From: Gammaproteobacteria bacterium
GTDB lineage: Bacteria > Pseudomonadota > Gammaproteobacteria > GRL18
Length of the DNA: 64,000 bases
Direction of reading: 5' to 3'
Assembly: GCA_015488755.1 (NCBI GenBank)
Contig: WFNB01000119.1
Location: 1-64,000, forward strand
The notes below the pieces were generated by a model. That model was given only the letters and a program-made list of their open reading frames with translations. It was not told the origin of the DNA and did no database searches. Position 1 is the first letter of the stretch, and the number at the start of each line of letters is the position of its first letter. Positions 10,348-21,290 of this stretch are shown here, in pieces. The translations under genes were made by a program, and so were the position numbers.

Positions 10348-12690
10348 TTATTGAGCACTTTTTTCAAAGGCATGCACATGCTGAGCAAAGTCATCGCCAT
10401 TTTTATAGCCGACCACTCGAAAATTACGTTTCTCTCCCGAGCTAGGGTGAAAGAATAAAATTGCTGGGGGAGCCGGTATTTGAAAAGACTTTAGTAGTGC
10501 TTCATCCTGCTTATCCATTTCAGTAACATCCGCTTGTAGCACCATAAAATTTGCCAATGAAGAAAGTACTTTAGCTGACTTAAAGGTGGTATTTTCCATA
10601 CTTTTACAATAGGTGCACCAATCGGCATAAAAATCGAGCATAACGGCCTGATTGTTTTGCTTGGCTTGCTCTAATTTTGCTTCTAAATCAGCGACTGATT
10701 TTATTTTTTCAAAGACCACATGGCTAGGAGCGACATTACCGGCAACAGCAAGTGAGTATTCGCCCTTAAGTGGTTGCAAATAATTTTTATTCCCAGAAGA
10801 AGCACCGATGATTAAGAGACTAGCATACAACATCAAAATCAAGCCTAAGGCTTTCCATAAGCGTGACCAACCCGTAGTATTTTCATGAATGGGTGTTAAT
10901 GCGCCCATGTAAACCCCAGCAACAAAGATGAGCAGTGCCCATAACCACATAATAATAATTTCTGGCAATACTCGTTCCAACATCCAGATTGCTACGGCCA
11001 GCATCATCACGCCAAAGACCGCTTTGACTGTATCCATCCAAACACCCGCTCTAGGCATAAGTTTACCCGCGGAGGTTCCAATAATAATCAAGGGAATCCC
11101 CATGCCCAAACTCATAACAAATAAAGCACTACCCCCTAAGAAAGGATCACCTGTTTGACTGATAAATAATAAAATACCCATTAACGGTGGCGCCATACAC
11201 GGGCCAACAATCAAAGCTGACAGCACGCCCATAATAGCCACGCCAATTAAGGTGCCACCTTCTTGCTTATTACTTAGCTCTGAAATCTTTGATTGTATAG
11301 AGGATGGCAGTTGCAGTTCATAAAAACCAAACATCGATAATGCTAATAAAACAAAAATTAGAGAAAAACTGCCCAATACCCAAGGATTTTGAAAAATAAT
11401 CTGAATATTATTTCCTGACAGACCAGCAACAACACCCACCAAGGTATACACCACTGCCATTGAAAGTACATACACAACAGACATCACAAAGGCACTGCTA
11501 CTGGCCTTACTCCCTTGTCCGGCAATAATACCCGATAAAATAGGGATCATAGGAAAGACACAGGGTGTAAATGCTAAACCTAAACCAATTAAGAAAAAGG
11601 TGGCTAATGCCAGTAAGGTATTTTCAGAGCTGAGCATCCCAGCCAAAACATCCTGCTCAGACTGTTGTTCAATAGCATTTATTGCTGTTGTTTTATCTGC
11701 AGGTGTGGGGATTTGAATGGCACTTTTTTGAATGGCACTTTGTGGATCACGACTAGAAGGTGTTTTAATCTCAAGTTTAGAGATATCTAAGTCAATATTT
11801 TTGGTCACCTTAGGATAACAGATCCCTGCCTCAGAACACCCTTGATAAATCACTTGAACCGCTAATGGCTTGGTTTTATCACCAGAACCCGTGATAGGAA
11901 TATTAATACTCAAATCATGATAATAAGCTTCATAATCACCTAAATATTCATCGCTTTTGGCTTTGCCATCAGGCAGGTTCGGTGATGCGATGGAGAAACC
12001 ATCGGCATTGATTAATTTAAATTTAAGTTTATCTTTATACAAGTAATGTTTATCGGCAATCGACCATAATGCTGAAAGCTGGTTTTTATTATTTATTGAT
12101 AGTGAAAATTTGAATGCCTCCTCAATATCCAGAACATCATCCTGAGCATTTAAGTCCTTACCAAGATTGGCTAATTGATTTAGGGTCTTGGCTGTAGAAA
12201 CCGTATTATTAGCCACTGCCTTATTATTTTTGCTGACGGCAGAGAGCACCGCATCGGGTTGGCTAAAAGACACCGTCTGCTTTAATGGTGGATAACAAAT
12301 ACCACCTGAGGCACATCCCTGAGATTTAGCCTGCAAACTCAGTGTCTCACCGGCTTTTTTCTTTGATGTAAAAGGGATTGTGGCACTGACCTCATGCTTA
12401 TAAATTTGTATCTCGCCAAAATACGGATCCTTTTTGGTCACACTTGGAGACAGCTTTATCTCACCTAAAACTAGGTCATCATCCTTAGAACGAAACGCAA
12501 TCTTATCTCGATAAAGGTAGTAACCATCGGCAATTTTCCATGACACAATAAGCTCAGTACCATCAGCGGAGCGTATTACCTTGCTTTGCTGTATAGCAAA
12601 GGCCTGTTCAGGGGGAAGGAAGTCCTGCTCAGCCTGTACTGTGCTGATAAAGAAAAATAGGGAAAAAAATACAATGAATCGCATGAACAT
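10348..12690 (-). CDS. dsbD: Thiol:disulfide interchange protein DsbD
   Basis: Two DsbD-alpha-like N-terminal repeats (QGCASGGICYPP; QGCSEAGICYP), polytopic core, C-term thioredoxin DFYADWCTYCK. Confidence 0.94.
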   Translation of the reverse strand: MFMRFIVFFSLFFFISTVQAEQDFLPPEQAFAIQQSKVIRSADGTELIVSWKIADGYYLYRDKIAFRSKDDDLVLGEIKLSPSVTKKDPYFGEIQIYKHEVSATIPFTSKKKAGETLSLQAKSQGCASGGICYPPLKQTVSFSQPDAVLSAVSKNNKAVANNTVSTAKTLNQLANLGKDLNAQDDVLDIEEAFKFSLSINNKNQLSALWSIADKHYLYKDKLKFKLINADGFSIASPNLPDGKAKSDEYLGDYEAYYHDLSINIPITGSGDKTKPLAVQVIYQGCSEAGICYPKVTKNIDLDISKLEIKTPSSRDPQSAIQKSAIQIPTPADKTTAINAIEQQSEQDVLAGMLSSENTLLALATFFLIGLGLAFTPCVFPMIPILSGIIAGQGSKASSSAFVMSVVYVLSMAVVYTLVGVVAGLSGNNIQIIFQNPWVLGSFSLIFVLLALSMFGFYELQLPSSIQSKISELSNKQEGGTLIGVAIMGVLSALIVGPCMAPPLMGILLFISQTGDPFLGGSALFVMSLGMGIPLIIIGTSAGKLMPRAGVWMDTVKAVFGVMMLAVAIWMLERVLPEIIIMWLWALLIFVAGVYMGALTPIHENTTGWSRLWKALGLILMLYASLLIIGASSGNKNYLQPLKGEYSLAVAGNVAPSHVVFEKIKSVADLEAKLEQAKQNNQAVMLDFYADWCTYCKSMENTTFKSAKVLSSLANFMVLQADVTEMDKQDEALLKSFQIPAPPAILFFHPSSGEKRNFRVVGYKNGDDFAQHVHAFEKSAQ

Positions 12691-12806
12691 TATTTTATGA
12701 CCATTTATGTTGGGCTGTTGGCAGTGGCTTACTCAAATTTGCAAACAACTGCCATCAGGTTTTATATTAAGACCAGTGAAAGGTTCTTTTGCTTTCTTTT
12801 CAATTT

Positions 12807-13166
12807 TTATGCTTGGTTTATACTACTATCAATCCATTTTAGATAGTCTGGTAAACCATTACTTATATCAATCGCAATAATTTCAGGAACTTCATAGGGA
12901 TGTAATGAGCGAATAACCCGTTCCAATGAAGCATATTTTTCTTGTGTTGTTTTTATCAAGATCATAGTCTCTTTTGCAGATTCAACATTTTCTTCCCAGT
13001 GATAAATAGAGTATAGCGCAGGTAACACATTGACACAGGCGGCTAGCTTTTGTGCCACTATATTCTCAGCAATATTGATAGCAACTTCCTCTTCAGGGCA
13101 CGTGCAAAACACTAATTGATAGGCTATTTTTTGCTGTTCTTTTTGCTGTTCAATACTACTTTTCAT
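12807..13166 (-). CDS. cutA: CutA-family divalent-cation tolerance protein
   Basis: VAQKLAACVNVLPALYSIYHWEENVE, LHPYEVPEIIAIDI. Confidence 0.93.
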   Translation of the reverse strand: MKSSIEQQKEQQKIAYQLVFCTCPEEEVAINIAENIVAQKLAACVNVLPALYSIYHWEENVESAKETMILIKTTQEKYASLERVIRSLHPYEVPEIIAIDISNGLPDYLKWIDSSINQA

Positions 13167-13392
13167 TTGAAAAAAATACTTCCTTACCCCATCTACTCAG
13201 TATAGAATCTGAAGATGAGTCTGATAAATGGCTTAAATGCTCAAATTTTAAGTGAACAATACCGGATTAGCAACCAACTTAAATGATGCCTATCTACAAT
13301 TATTAGCTGTTTATTGTTTATCGCTCATAAGAAGTCAGACCCATAGACAAATAAAAAATTCATTTTTTATCCTCCTAGCTATTGAGAATATT

Positions 13393-13911
13393 ATGCCCAT
13401 ACTACCTTTGTTCTTACTAATTTTTATCAGTATACCTCTGATAGAAATCTATTTATTAATTGAAGTAGGCAGTGCCATTGGTGCTCTACCTACGGTAATT
13501 GCGGTTGTTTCTACCGCAGTACTTGGCATTACACTGATCCGCATACAAGGTTTTTCAACCTTACAAAAAGCACAACATTCTATGGCACAAGGTGTGCCTC
13601 CAGCAATGGAAATGTTTGAGGGCATCATGTTACTTATCGCTGCGCTATGCTTGCTTATGCCTGGATTTTTTACCGATACTATTGGCTTTTTATTATTAGT
13701 CCCTCCTCTTAGGAAGCTCTTAGCCTCTGTTATCATTGGCAGTGCCCTCTTAAAATCTCGTTATGTTAGCAACGCTAATAAGACAAACAATGACTACTAT
13801 GAAGGCACTTATGAAGATATAAGCACCAAGACACAAGCCCAAAACAGTCTTCGCCAAGGCAATATTATTGAAGGCAGTGTTGAAGCAAATGAGACAAAAA
13901 CAAAAAAATAA
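13393..13911 (+). CDS. fxsA: FxsA-family membrane protein
   Basis: MPILPLFLLIFISIPLIEIYLLIEVGSAIGALPTV; ORF track begins at 13252 but ATG at 13393 fits the family start. Confidence 0.85.
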   Translation: MPILPLFLLIFISIPLIEIYLLIEVGSAIGALPTVIAVVSTAVLGITLIRIQGFSTLQKAQHSMAQGVPPAMEMFEGIMLLIAALCLLMPGFFTDTIGFLLLVPPLRKLLASVIIGSALLKSRYVSNANKTNNDYYEGTYEDISTKTQAQNSLRQGNIIEGSVEANETKTKK

Positions 13912-13978
13912 AAATTTTATGATAATTAATACTTGAAAAACAAAGTCCTGTCCCAAAGTTATCAACCATGAAATAATT

Positions 13979-14005
13979 CCGGCTCATTTCTAAGCCGGTT
14001 TTTTT
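13979..14005 (+). terminator. Rho-independent terminator downstream of fxsA
   Basis: CCGGCT-CATTTCTA-AGCCGG followed by T7. Confidence 0.8.
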
Positions 14006-14031
14006 AACATCATAGCTTAGCACTCTATAAT
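14003..14031 (+). promoter_or_regulatory. Candidate sigma70-type promoter for groESL
   Basis: TTTAAC (14003-14008), 17-nt spacer, perfect TATAAT (14026-14031). Confidence 0.6.
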
Positions 14032-14043
14032 GAGAGTGCTAAG
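14016..14043. promoter_or_regulatory. CIRCE-like operator (HrcA-type) upstream of groES
   Basis: CTTAGCACTC-tataatga-GAGTGCTAAG; core arms match TTAGCACTC/GAGTGCTAA, spacer 8 instead of canonical 9. Confidence 0.85.
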
Positions 14044-14068
14044 TTTACTATAACGGAGAAAGTGTAAC

Positions 14069-14356
14069 GTGAATATTCGTCCATTAGGAGACCGCATTGT
14101 TGTGCGTCGTCTTGAAGAAGAAACAAAAACTGCCGGTGGCATTTACATCCCTGATTCAGCTACTGAAAAACCTTCTGAAGGTGAAGTAGTTGCTGTCGGT
14201 AACGGTCGTACTACTAACAATGGTGACTTGATTGCAATGGAAGTTAAGGTTGCCGACAAAGTTATTTTTGGTAAATACTCTGGTAGCGAAGTTAAAGTGG
14301 GAGATGAAACTCTACTGATTATGCGTGAAGAAGACGTATTAGCTGTCGTTGAATAA
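14069..14356 (+). CDS. groES: Co-chaperonin GroES
   Basis: [25 protein letters not shown]... Confidence 0.98.
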   Translation: MNIRPLGDRIVVRRLEEETKTAGGIYIPDSATEKPSEGEVVAVGNGRTTNNGDLIAMEVKVADKVIFGKYSGSEVKVGDETLLIMREEDVLAVVE

Positions 14357-14429
14357 GTCTGTAAAGACTCAGAAAAACAATACAGTTAAGTTATTCCATT
14401 TTTAATATAGAATTATTATTGAGGTATAA

Positions 14430-16076
<1,647 letters not shown>

Positions 16077-16129
16077 TACGACGAAAGTCTATGATAAGCT
16101 ATTAAATCTTATAGCCTTATAAACTGCCT

Positions 16130-16163
16130 AGGGCTGGATTCTTATCCAGCCCTTTCTTTTTCT
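16130..16163 (+). terminator. Rho-independent terminator downstream of groEL
   Basis: AGGGCTGGAT-tctt-ATCCAGCCCT followed by TTCTTTTTCT. Confidence 0.88.
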
Positions 16164-16200
16164 AGTGCTCTTTTTCTCAGCAAACTTAGATATGCAAATT

Positions 16201-17016
16201 CTACTTTGCATCATCATAGCGATAATATTTAGCACCACCCTTCATAAAGTAATAATTTTTTAACCCTTTATTCTCTAAATGATATTGTAACCAGCGAACC
16301 TGTTTGCCTGAATTGCCATAGGCTAACAATACTTTGTTTTCTTCAATAGCCTTATTGATATAACGGTTAAGCTTTCTAGTATCGTCCAACGGAGCTGATT
16401 TGTCAGCCAGCAAAAAAAGGCCATTACCCCGGCGTTGCTTTTTGTCTCGAATATCAATCAGTACCGATCCCAAAATTAATTTTTCAAATTCACTTAAAGG
16501 CAATGTGTGTTTGTTAAGTTCTGCTTTGCTGATTAATTTTTCTGGATCCAGAGGGCTTTCTCCTAATAAACTGGCATATTCAGGGTGTGCTTGTGACCAC
16601 TCAAAGACCCCTGCATCAAAAACTAATATATTGGATAGTTTAGATTTTTTAGCTGCCTTAAATGATTTCATACAGCGACGACCATTACAATAAAAGACAA
16701 TGGTTTTATCTGTGTTTTTTGCTAAGGCATTAATATCTTTGTTAAACGTCAATGAATGTAGGGGAATATTCACAGCACCCACAATATTAATCACTTCATA
16801 CTCAAAGTGACTACGCGCATCGACAACAATATATTTATTATCAATATAACCCTGATAAAAATCATCCAGCTCAATAAATGGCATCTCAGGATATTTTTCC
16901 CTACCGGGGAAGCCTTCACTTTTATCGGCAAAACTAAGAGGAGCGATTAAAAGACATAGAAGCAAAGTAATGGTGCTAGAAAAATAGTTTGGAAAATGGA
17001 TGCTTAGCTTATTCAT
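16201..17016 (-). CDS. Exported rhodanese-like domain protein (tandem rhodanese-like)
   Basis: Signal peptide; YIVVDARSHFEYEV... VFYCNGRRCMKSFKA; second degenerate domain SVLIDIRDKKQRRGNG. Confidence 0.85.
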   Translation of the reverse strand: MNKLSIHFPNYFSSTITLLLCLLIAPLSFADKSEGFPGREKYPEMPFIELDDFYQGYIDNKYIVVDARSHFEYEVINIVGAVNIPLHSLTFNKDINALAKNTDKTIVFYCNGRRCMKSFKAAKKSKLSNILVFDAGVFEWSQAHPEYASLLGESPLDPEKLISKAELNKHTLPLSEFEKLILGSVLIDIRDKKQRRGNGLFLLADKSAPLDDTRKLNRYINKAIEENKVLLAYGNSGKQVRWLQYHLENKGLKNYYFMKGGAKYYRYDDAK

Positions 17017-17280
17017 GGGAGTTTGTACCTAATGTTATAAAATATAAGAAATTACTACTATTCAGTATTTTGTAAACTCAAAACCCTTATTCAATATATT
17101 GTCTTGTATAAGATGTAATTGTGCATTACCTCTCAAGAGAATAGTCAAATTGTTGATACTTATCAAGCTAAAGGGGTTAATTTTTTCTATGTTAGAGGAT
17201 GGTTAATTAAGCTATTTTCAGCACACCATTCTAAGGGGCATCTTTTGCGAATAGTGCACATAATTAATGAATAATATAGC

Positions 17281-17448
17281 AATATTCATACATAGGTACT
17301 TAAGGATAACTCTGTGTTTACGGAGAAAGTTTTTGCCACATGGATGTGGCAATAAAGCCTCCATAGATGGATTTACGGCGTCTTGCGTAGTAAATACAGA
17401 GTTATCCTGCCTCAGACATGCTTAAGTATCTACCTATGTAGCAATATT
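17281..17448. repeat. Nested-palindrome intergenic repeat (MITE-like), copy C
   Basis: TIRs TACATAGGTA/TACCTATGTA and GGATAACTCTGTGTTTAC/GTAAATACAGAGTTATCC; inner hairpin GCCACA-TGGA-TGTGGC; core AAAGCCTCCATAGATGGATTTACGGCGTC. Confidence 0.8.
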
Positions 17449-17450
17449 AG

Positions 17451-18359
17451 TTATTTCTTTTTCTTTGCTCTGGGATGAGCCTTATCATAAACTGAGGCAA
17501 GATGCTGAAAGTCTAAATGAGTGTATATTTGTGTTGTTGAAATATCAACATGACCAAGAAGTTCTTGCACGGCACGTAGATTGCCACTGGACTCTAATAT
17601 ATGAGTAGCAAAAGAATGACGTAACATATGTGGATGAAGGTGTATAGGAAGCCCTTGCTCGAGCGCCATTTTCTCTAAACGTTGCTGTACTCCACGTTGA
17701 GTAATACGAGTACCAAAACGAGATACAAAAATCGCCGGCTCATCCGACTTAGCCAATGTACTTCTAACAGCCAACCATTTTTGTAATGCCTCTATCGCTT
17801 TTTGTCCTACGGGTAACTCACGTTCCTTATTACCCTTTCCTAAAACACGAAGTTGCTGCTCTGGTATGTTAATATCAGAAAAATCAATACCTATTAACTC
17901 AGACAAACGCAGACCACAAGAATAAATTAACTCAAACATAGCCTGATCACGAATAGATAAGGGATCATCTTCTGAATGTGTCAGCAATTGATCAAGTTGT
18001 TCAATATCAGGTGCTTTAGGCAATCTACGGCCGCTTTTAGGTGCCCGAATACCATTGAGCGGATTGTGACTAAGCACCTGCTCTTTTATTAGATAGGCAT
18101 ATAAGCGACGTAATGAGGATAGCTGTCTTTGAATTGTTTTTGCAGAAAGATTTTTACGGTGTTGTAATGCCGTATAACTACGGTATTGGTGATTATCAAT
18201 TAAGTGCCATGAATCAATACCTTGCTCAGAAAAATAAGCCATCGCCTGAGTGAGATCACGTTGGTAATTTACTAAGGTATTTCTAGCCAGTTGGCGTTCT
18301 ACTTTTAAGTAATTAATAAAAGCATCAAGCGTTTGTTGCATAGTTAATAGTTGCACCAC
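17451..18359 (-). CDS. xerC: Tyrosine recombinase XerC
   Basis: Phage-integrase R-H-R-Y: SCGLRLSELIGID, HMLRHSFATHILESSGNLRAVQELLGH, STTQIYTHLD; dapF-DUF484-xerC synteny. Confidence 0.93.
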   Translation of the reverse strand: MVQLLTMQQTLDAFINYLKVERQLARNTLVNYQRDLTQAMAYFSEQGIDSWHLIDNHQYRSYTALQHRKNLSAKTIQRQLSSLRRLYAYLIKEQVLSHNPLNGIRAPKSGRRLPKAPDIEQLDQLLTHSEDDPLSIRDQAMFELIYSCGLRLSELIGIDFSDINIPEQQLRVLGKGNKERELPVGQKAIEALQKWLAVRSTLAKSDEPAIFVSRFGTRITQRGVQQRLEKMALEQGLPIHLHPHMLRHSFATHILESSGNLRAVQELLGHVDISTTQIYTHLDFQHLASVYDKAHPRAKKKK

Positions 18360-18367
18360 CTATCAGT

Positions 18368-19087
18368 TTATAAAAAGGTATGTAACTTATGACTTAAAAT
18401 CTCACCCAGACGATCTAAAAATAATGTTCCCATATCGCCATTAAAACGCCGAACATTATGGCTACCGAGTATTAAGGCTCCAAAGCAATTATTTTTCTCA
18501 ACAAACAAAGGAATGACCGCAATAGAAGTAATGTTTTGTGCTTTATTCTCAAAAAGCGCTTCTAATGGTAATTGTTTAAAAAAACCACACATCGGTTTTC
18601 TGGTTGTTAAAAGCTTATTAAGTTCGTTAGATAAGACACTTTTGGCTGGTATAAAAAGATAATCTGGTTGCTCATCAATCGGTTCAATAAATAATTTAAG
18701 GGCAATGGCATCAACAGAAAAATCATCACATAGTACTTCATCTAATATCACCTCACAGGCATCAATCCCATCACTGTCTAAAAGTGATAATGTCAGCTTG
18801 TGCATGCGTTGGTTAGAGAGTTCATTTTCTTTAGCAATTTTAATCAACTCGCTAAGCTGTGATTTGTGCTGTGTGTTTTGCTCTCTTAATAAAGTAACCT
18901 GACGTTCAATTAGAGAGATTGCCGCTCCACGCTTATGGGGAATTTCCAATGACGCCAAAAGTGCTGGTTGCTGATTAAAAAAATCAGGGTGTTCTTGCAA
19001 ATAATCACAGGTGATCTGACTATCTGTTTTTGTTACTTGTGGTGATCCCACAATAGAATCTTGTTGTAATTTACTGCTTGAATTCAT
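18368..19087 (-). CDS. DUF484-family protein
   Basis: DYLQEHPDFFNQQPALLASLEIPH...; between dapF and xerC. Confidence 0.9.
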   Translation of the reverse strand: MNSSSKLQQDSIVGSPQVTKTDSQITCDYLQEHPDFFNQQPALLASLEIPHKRGAAISLIERQVTLLREQNTQHKSQLSELIKIAKENELSNQRMHKLTLSLLDSDGIDACEVILDEVLCDDFSVDAIALKLFIEPIDEQPDYLFIPAKSVLSNELNKLLTTRKPMCGFFKQLPLEALFENKAQNITSIAVIPLFVEKNNCFGALILGSHNVRRFNGDMGTLFLDRLGEILSHKLHTFL

Positions 19088-19965
19088 AATATTATTTGAC
19101 CTTCATAAACAAAACTTGCAGGACCTGTCATTATTAACGAATGATCACCCTGTTGCCATTGTATGTGTAATTTACCCGCAGGTAAGATGACGGAAACATT
19201 TTCTGTGAGCCAACCCTGAGTAATGCCATTGGCTACCGCAGCACAAGCACCTGTACCACAGGCAAGTGTTTCACCGGAACCACGCTCATAAACCCGAAGG
19301 TAAATCGTGTGCTCATCAATAATTTGCATAAAACCAACATTGACCCGCATTGGAAACGCTGGGTGAGATTCTAATAAACGGCCGACCTTTTGTACAGGAT
19401 AATTATCCAGATCGGTGACACGGATAGTAATATGAGGATTCCCCATAGACACTGCCGAAAACTCAATGGTTTTATCTTGTTCTTTGCTTGCATAGGGTAT
19501 CGTTAAAGTGTAGCGATTATTACTTTGATGATCCTCTTTTTCATAGCTGGCAGACTCCGGCAAAAAAGGCAGTTTTTCCGGTGCAAACACAGGCTGCCCC
19601 ATATCCACACTGACATCACCATCTTGATTTATTTTTAAACAAATAACACCACCATAAGTTTCTACTAGAATAGTAGACTTTGTGGTCAGTTTTTTTTCCT
19701 GTACAAAGCGAGCAAAACAACGTGCACCATTACCACATTGCTCAACTTCACCACCATCAGCATTAAAAATTCGGTATTTAAAATCAATATCAAGCTGACT
19801 ATTATCTGCTTTTTCTACCAATAATAACTGATCACAACCAACCCCAAAATGTCGATCAGCAATAAACTTAACCTGCTCTTGTGTTAGACTAATGCGTTGT
19901 GAAATGGCATCAATAACAACAAAGTCATTACCAAGACCATGCATTTTAGTAAAATTAAGTTGCAT
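19084..19965 (-). CDS. dapF: Diaminopimelate epimerase
   Basis: FTKMHGLGNDFVVID, NADGGEVEQCGNGARCFARFV, GSGETLACGTGACA. Confidence 0.98.
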   Translation of the reverse strand: MQLNFTKMHGLGNDFVVIDAISQRISLTQEQVKFIADRHFGVGCDQLLLVEKADNSQLDIDFKYRIFNADGGEVEQCGNGARCFARFVQEKKLTTKSTILVETYGGVICLKINQDGDVSVDMGQPVFAPEKLPFLPESASYEKEDHQSNNRYTLTIPYASKEQDKTIEFSAVSMGNPHITIRVTDLDNYPVQKVGRLLESHPAFPMRVNVGFMQIIDEHTIYLRVYERGSGETLACGTGACAAVANGITQGWLTENVSVILPAGKLHIQWQQGDHSLIMTGPASFVYEGQIIL

Positions 19966-20048
19966 CGTTTATCGAATCCAAATAATTACAATATTGCCTG
20001 AAACTATAACAGATACTCACATTTGTTACGAATACAGACGCCCTAAAT

Positions 20049-21290
20049 ATGCTTAATTTTACCACTTTACCGCCCTTATCTCTTTACATTCACTATCCAT
20101 GGTGTGTACAAAAATGTCCCTATTGTGATTTTAATTCACATGCTCTTCAAAAAGCCTCATTAAAATCTGAACATGTAGATGAAAAACAAAGAGATAGCTT
20201 GTATGTTAAGGCACTAATACAGGATCTAGAATCTGAATTACCCACGGTTTGGGGAAGAACCATACAAAGTATTTTTATTGGCGGTGGCACACCCAGTTTA
20301 ATCACCCCAGAAGCATTACACTCTCTATTAAGCCAAATACGTGCTCGAATACCCGTCTCACCCTTAGCAGAAGTAACCATGGAGGCTAATCCTGGGGCGG
20401 TGGATCAATATAAATTTGCCGAATTTCATAGTGCCGGAATTAATCGCTTATCCATCGGTGTGCAAACCTTTAATGATCAATTACTCACAAAAATTGGCCG
20501 CATTCACAATGCTCAGCAGGCAAGACAGGCTATTGAGTGCGCCCAGAATATTGGCTTTGATAATATTAATTTGGATATCATGTATGCCTTACCGGAACAG
20601 TCCATAAAAAGTGCTTTATCAGATGTACAAGAGGCTATTCATTTTAAGCCCACACACATATCCCACTACCAATTGACTATTGAGGCCAATACCGCCTTTG
20701 CCCAACAGCCACCCAAATTACCTGATGATGATCATAGCTATGCTATGCAGCTCCAAGCTCAGGCATTATTGGCACGGGCAGGCTTTGAGCATTATGAAAT
20801 ATCTGCCTATGCTCGTTCAGGCAAGCAATGTCAGCATAACCTAAACTATTGGCAATTTGGTGATTATTTAGGCATTGGTGCCGGTGCACACGGAAAAATA
20901 AGCAATGCTGCTGAACAAACTATTAGCCGTCGTTGGAAAAACAAACATCCTCAACATTATATTGATGCTCAACAAAGCCATCAAAAAGAAAAAACAGCAG
21001 CAAAAAATAATCTGGTGATTCATAACTCTATGTTAGGAGGGCAGCACTATTTATCAGAGGCCGATATTGGCTTTGAGTTTATGCTCAATAGTACACGTCT
21101 GGTGGCTGGCTTTGAGCAACAACTCTTTGCTGCTCACACAGGTTTAAGCATCAAGCAAATTGAAGCCGGTTTGCAAAAAGCATTACAATTAGGTTTAATT
21201 GAATATTCAAGTAAACAAGCTAAGGACTTTATTCGACCAACCACACGGGGGCTTCAGTATCTTAATGAATTACAAGAACTCTTCCTATAA
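20049..21290 (+). CDS. hemW: Radical SAM heme chaperone HemW-like
   Basis: LYIHYPWCVQKCPYCDFNSH, IFIGGGTPSL. Confidence 0.95.
   Translation: MLNFTTLPPLSLYIHYPWCVQKCPYCDFNSHALQKASLKSEHVDEKQRDSLYVKALIQDLESELPTVWGRTIQSIFIGGGTPSLITPEALHSLLSQIRARIPVSPLAEVTMEANPGAVDQYKFAEFHSAGINRLSIGVQTFNDQLLTKIGRIHNAQQARQAIECAQNIGFDNINLDIMYALPEQSIKSALSDVQEAIHFKPTHISHYQLTIEANTAFAQQPPKLPDDDHSYAMQLQAQALLARAGFEHYEISAYARSGKQCQHNLNYWQFGDYLGIGAGAHGKISNAAEQTISRRWKNKHPQHYIDAQQSHQKEKTAAKNNLVIHNSMLGGQHYLSEADIGFEFMLNSTRLVAGFEQQLFAAHTGLSIKQIEAGLQKALQLGLIEYSSKQAKDFIRPTTRGLQYLNELQELFL

Noticed and set aside
17451-18359. XerC-type recombinase as a mobile-element integrase
   Set aside because: Synteny dapF-DUF484-xerC and sequence motifs fit the housekeeping chromosome dimer-resolution recombinase.
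21199-21264. N-terminal extension of the nnr ORF overlapping hemW
   Set aside because: Lies inside hemW coding sequence; ATG at 21265 is a more economical start.
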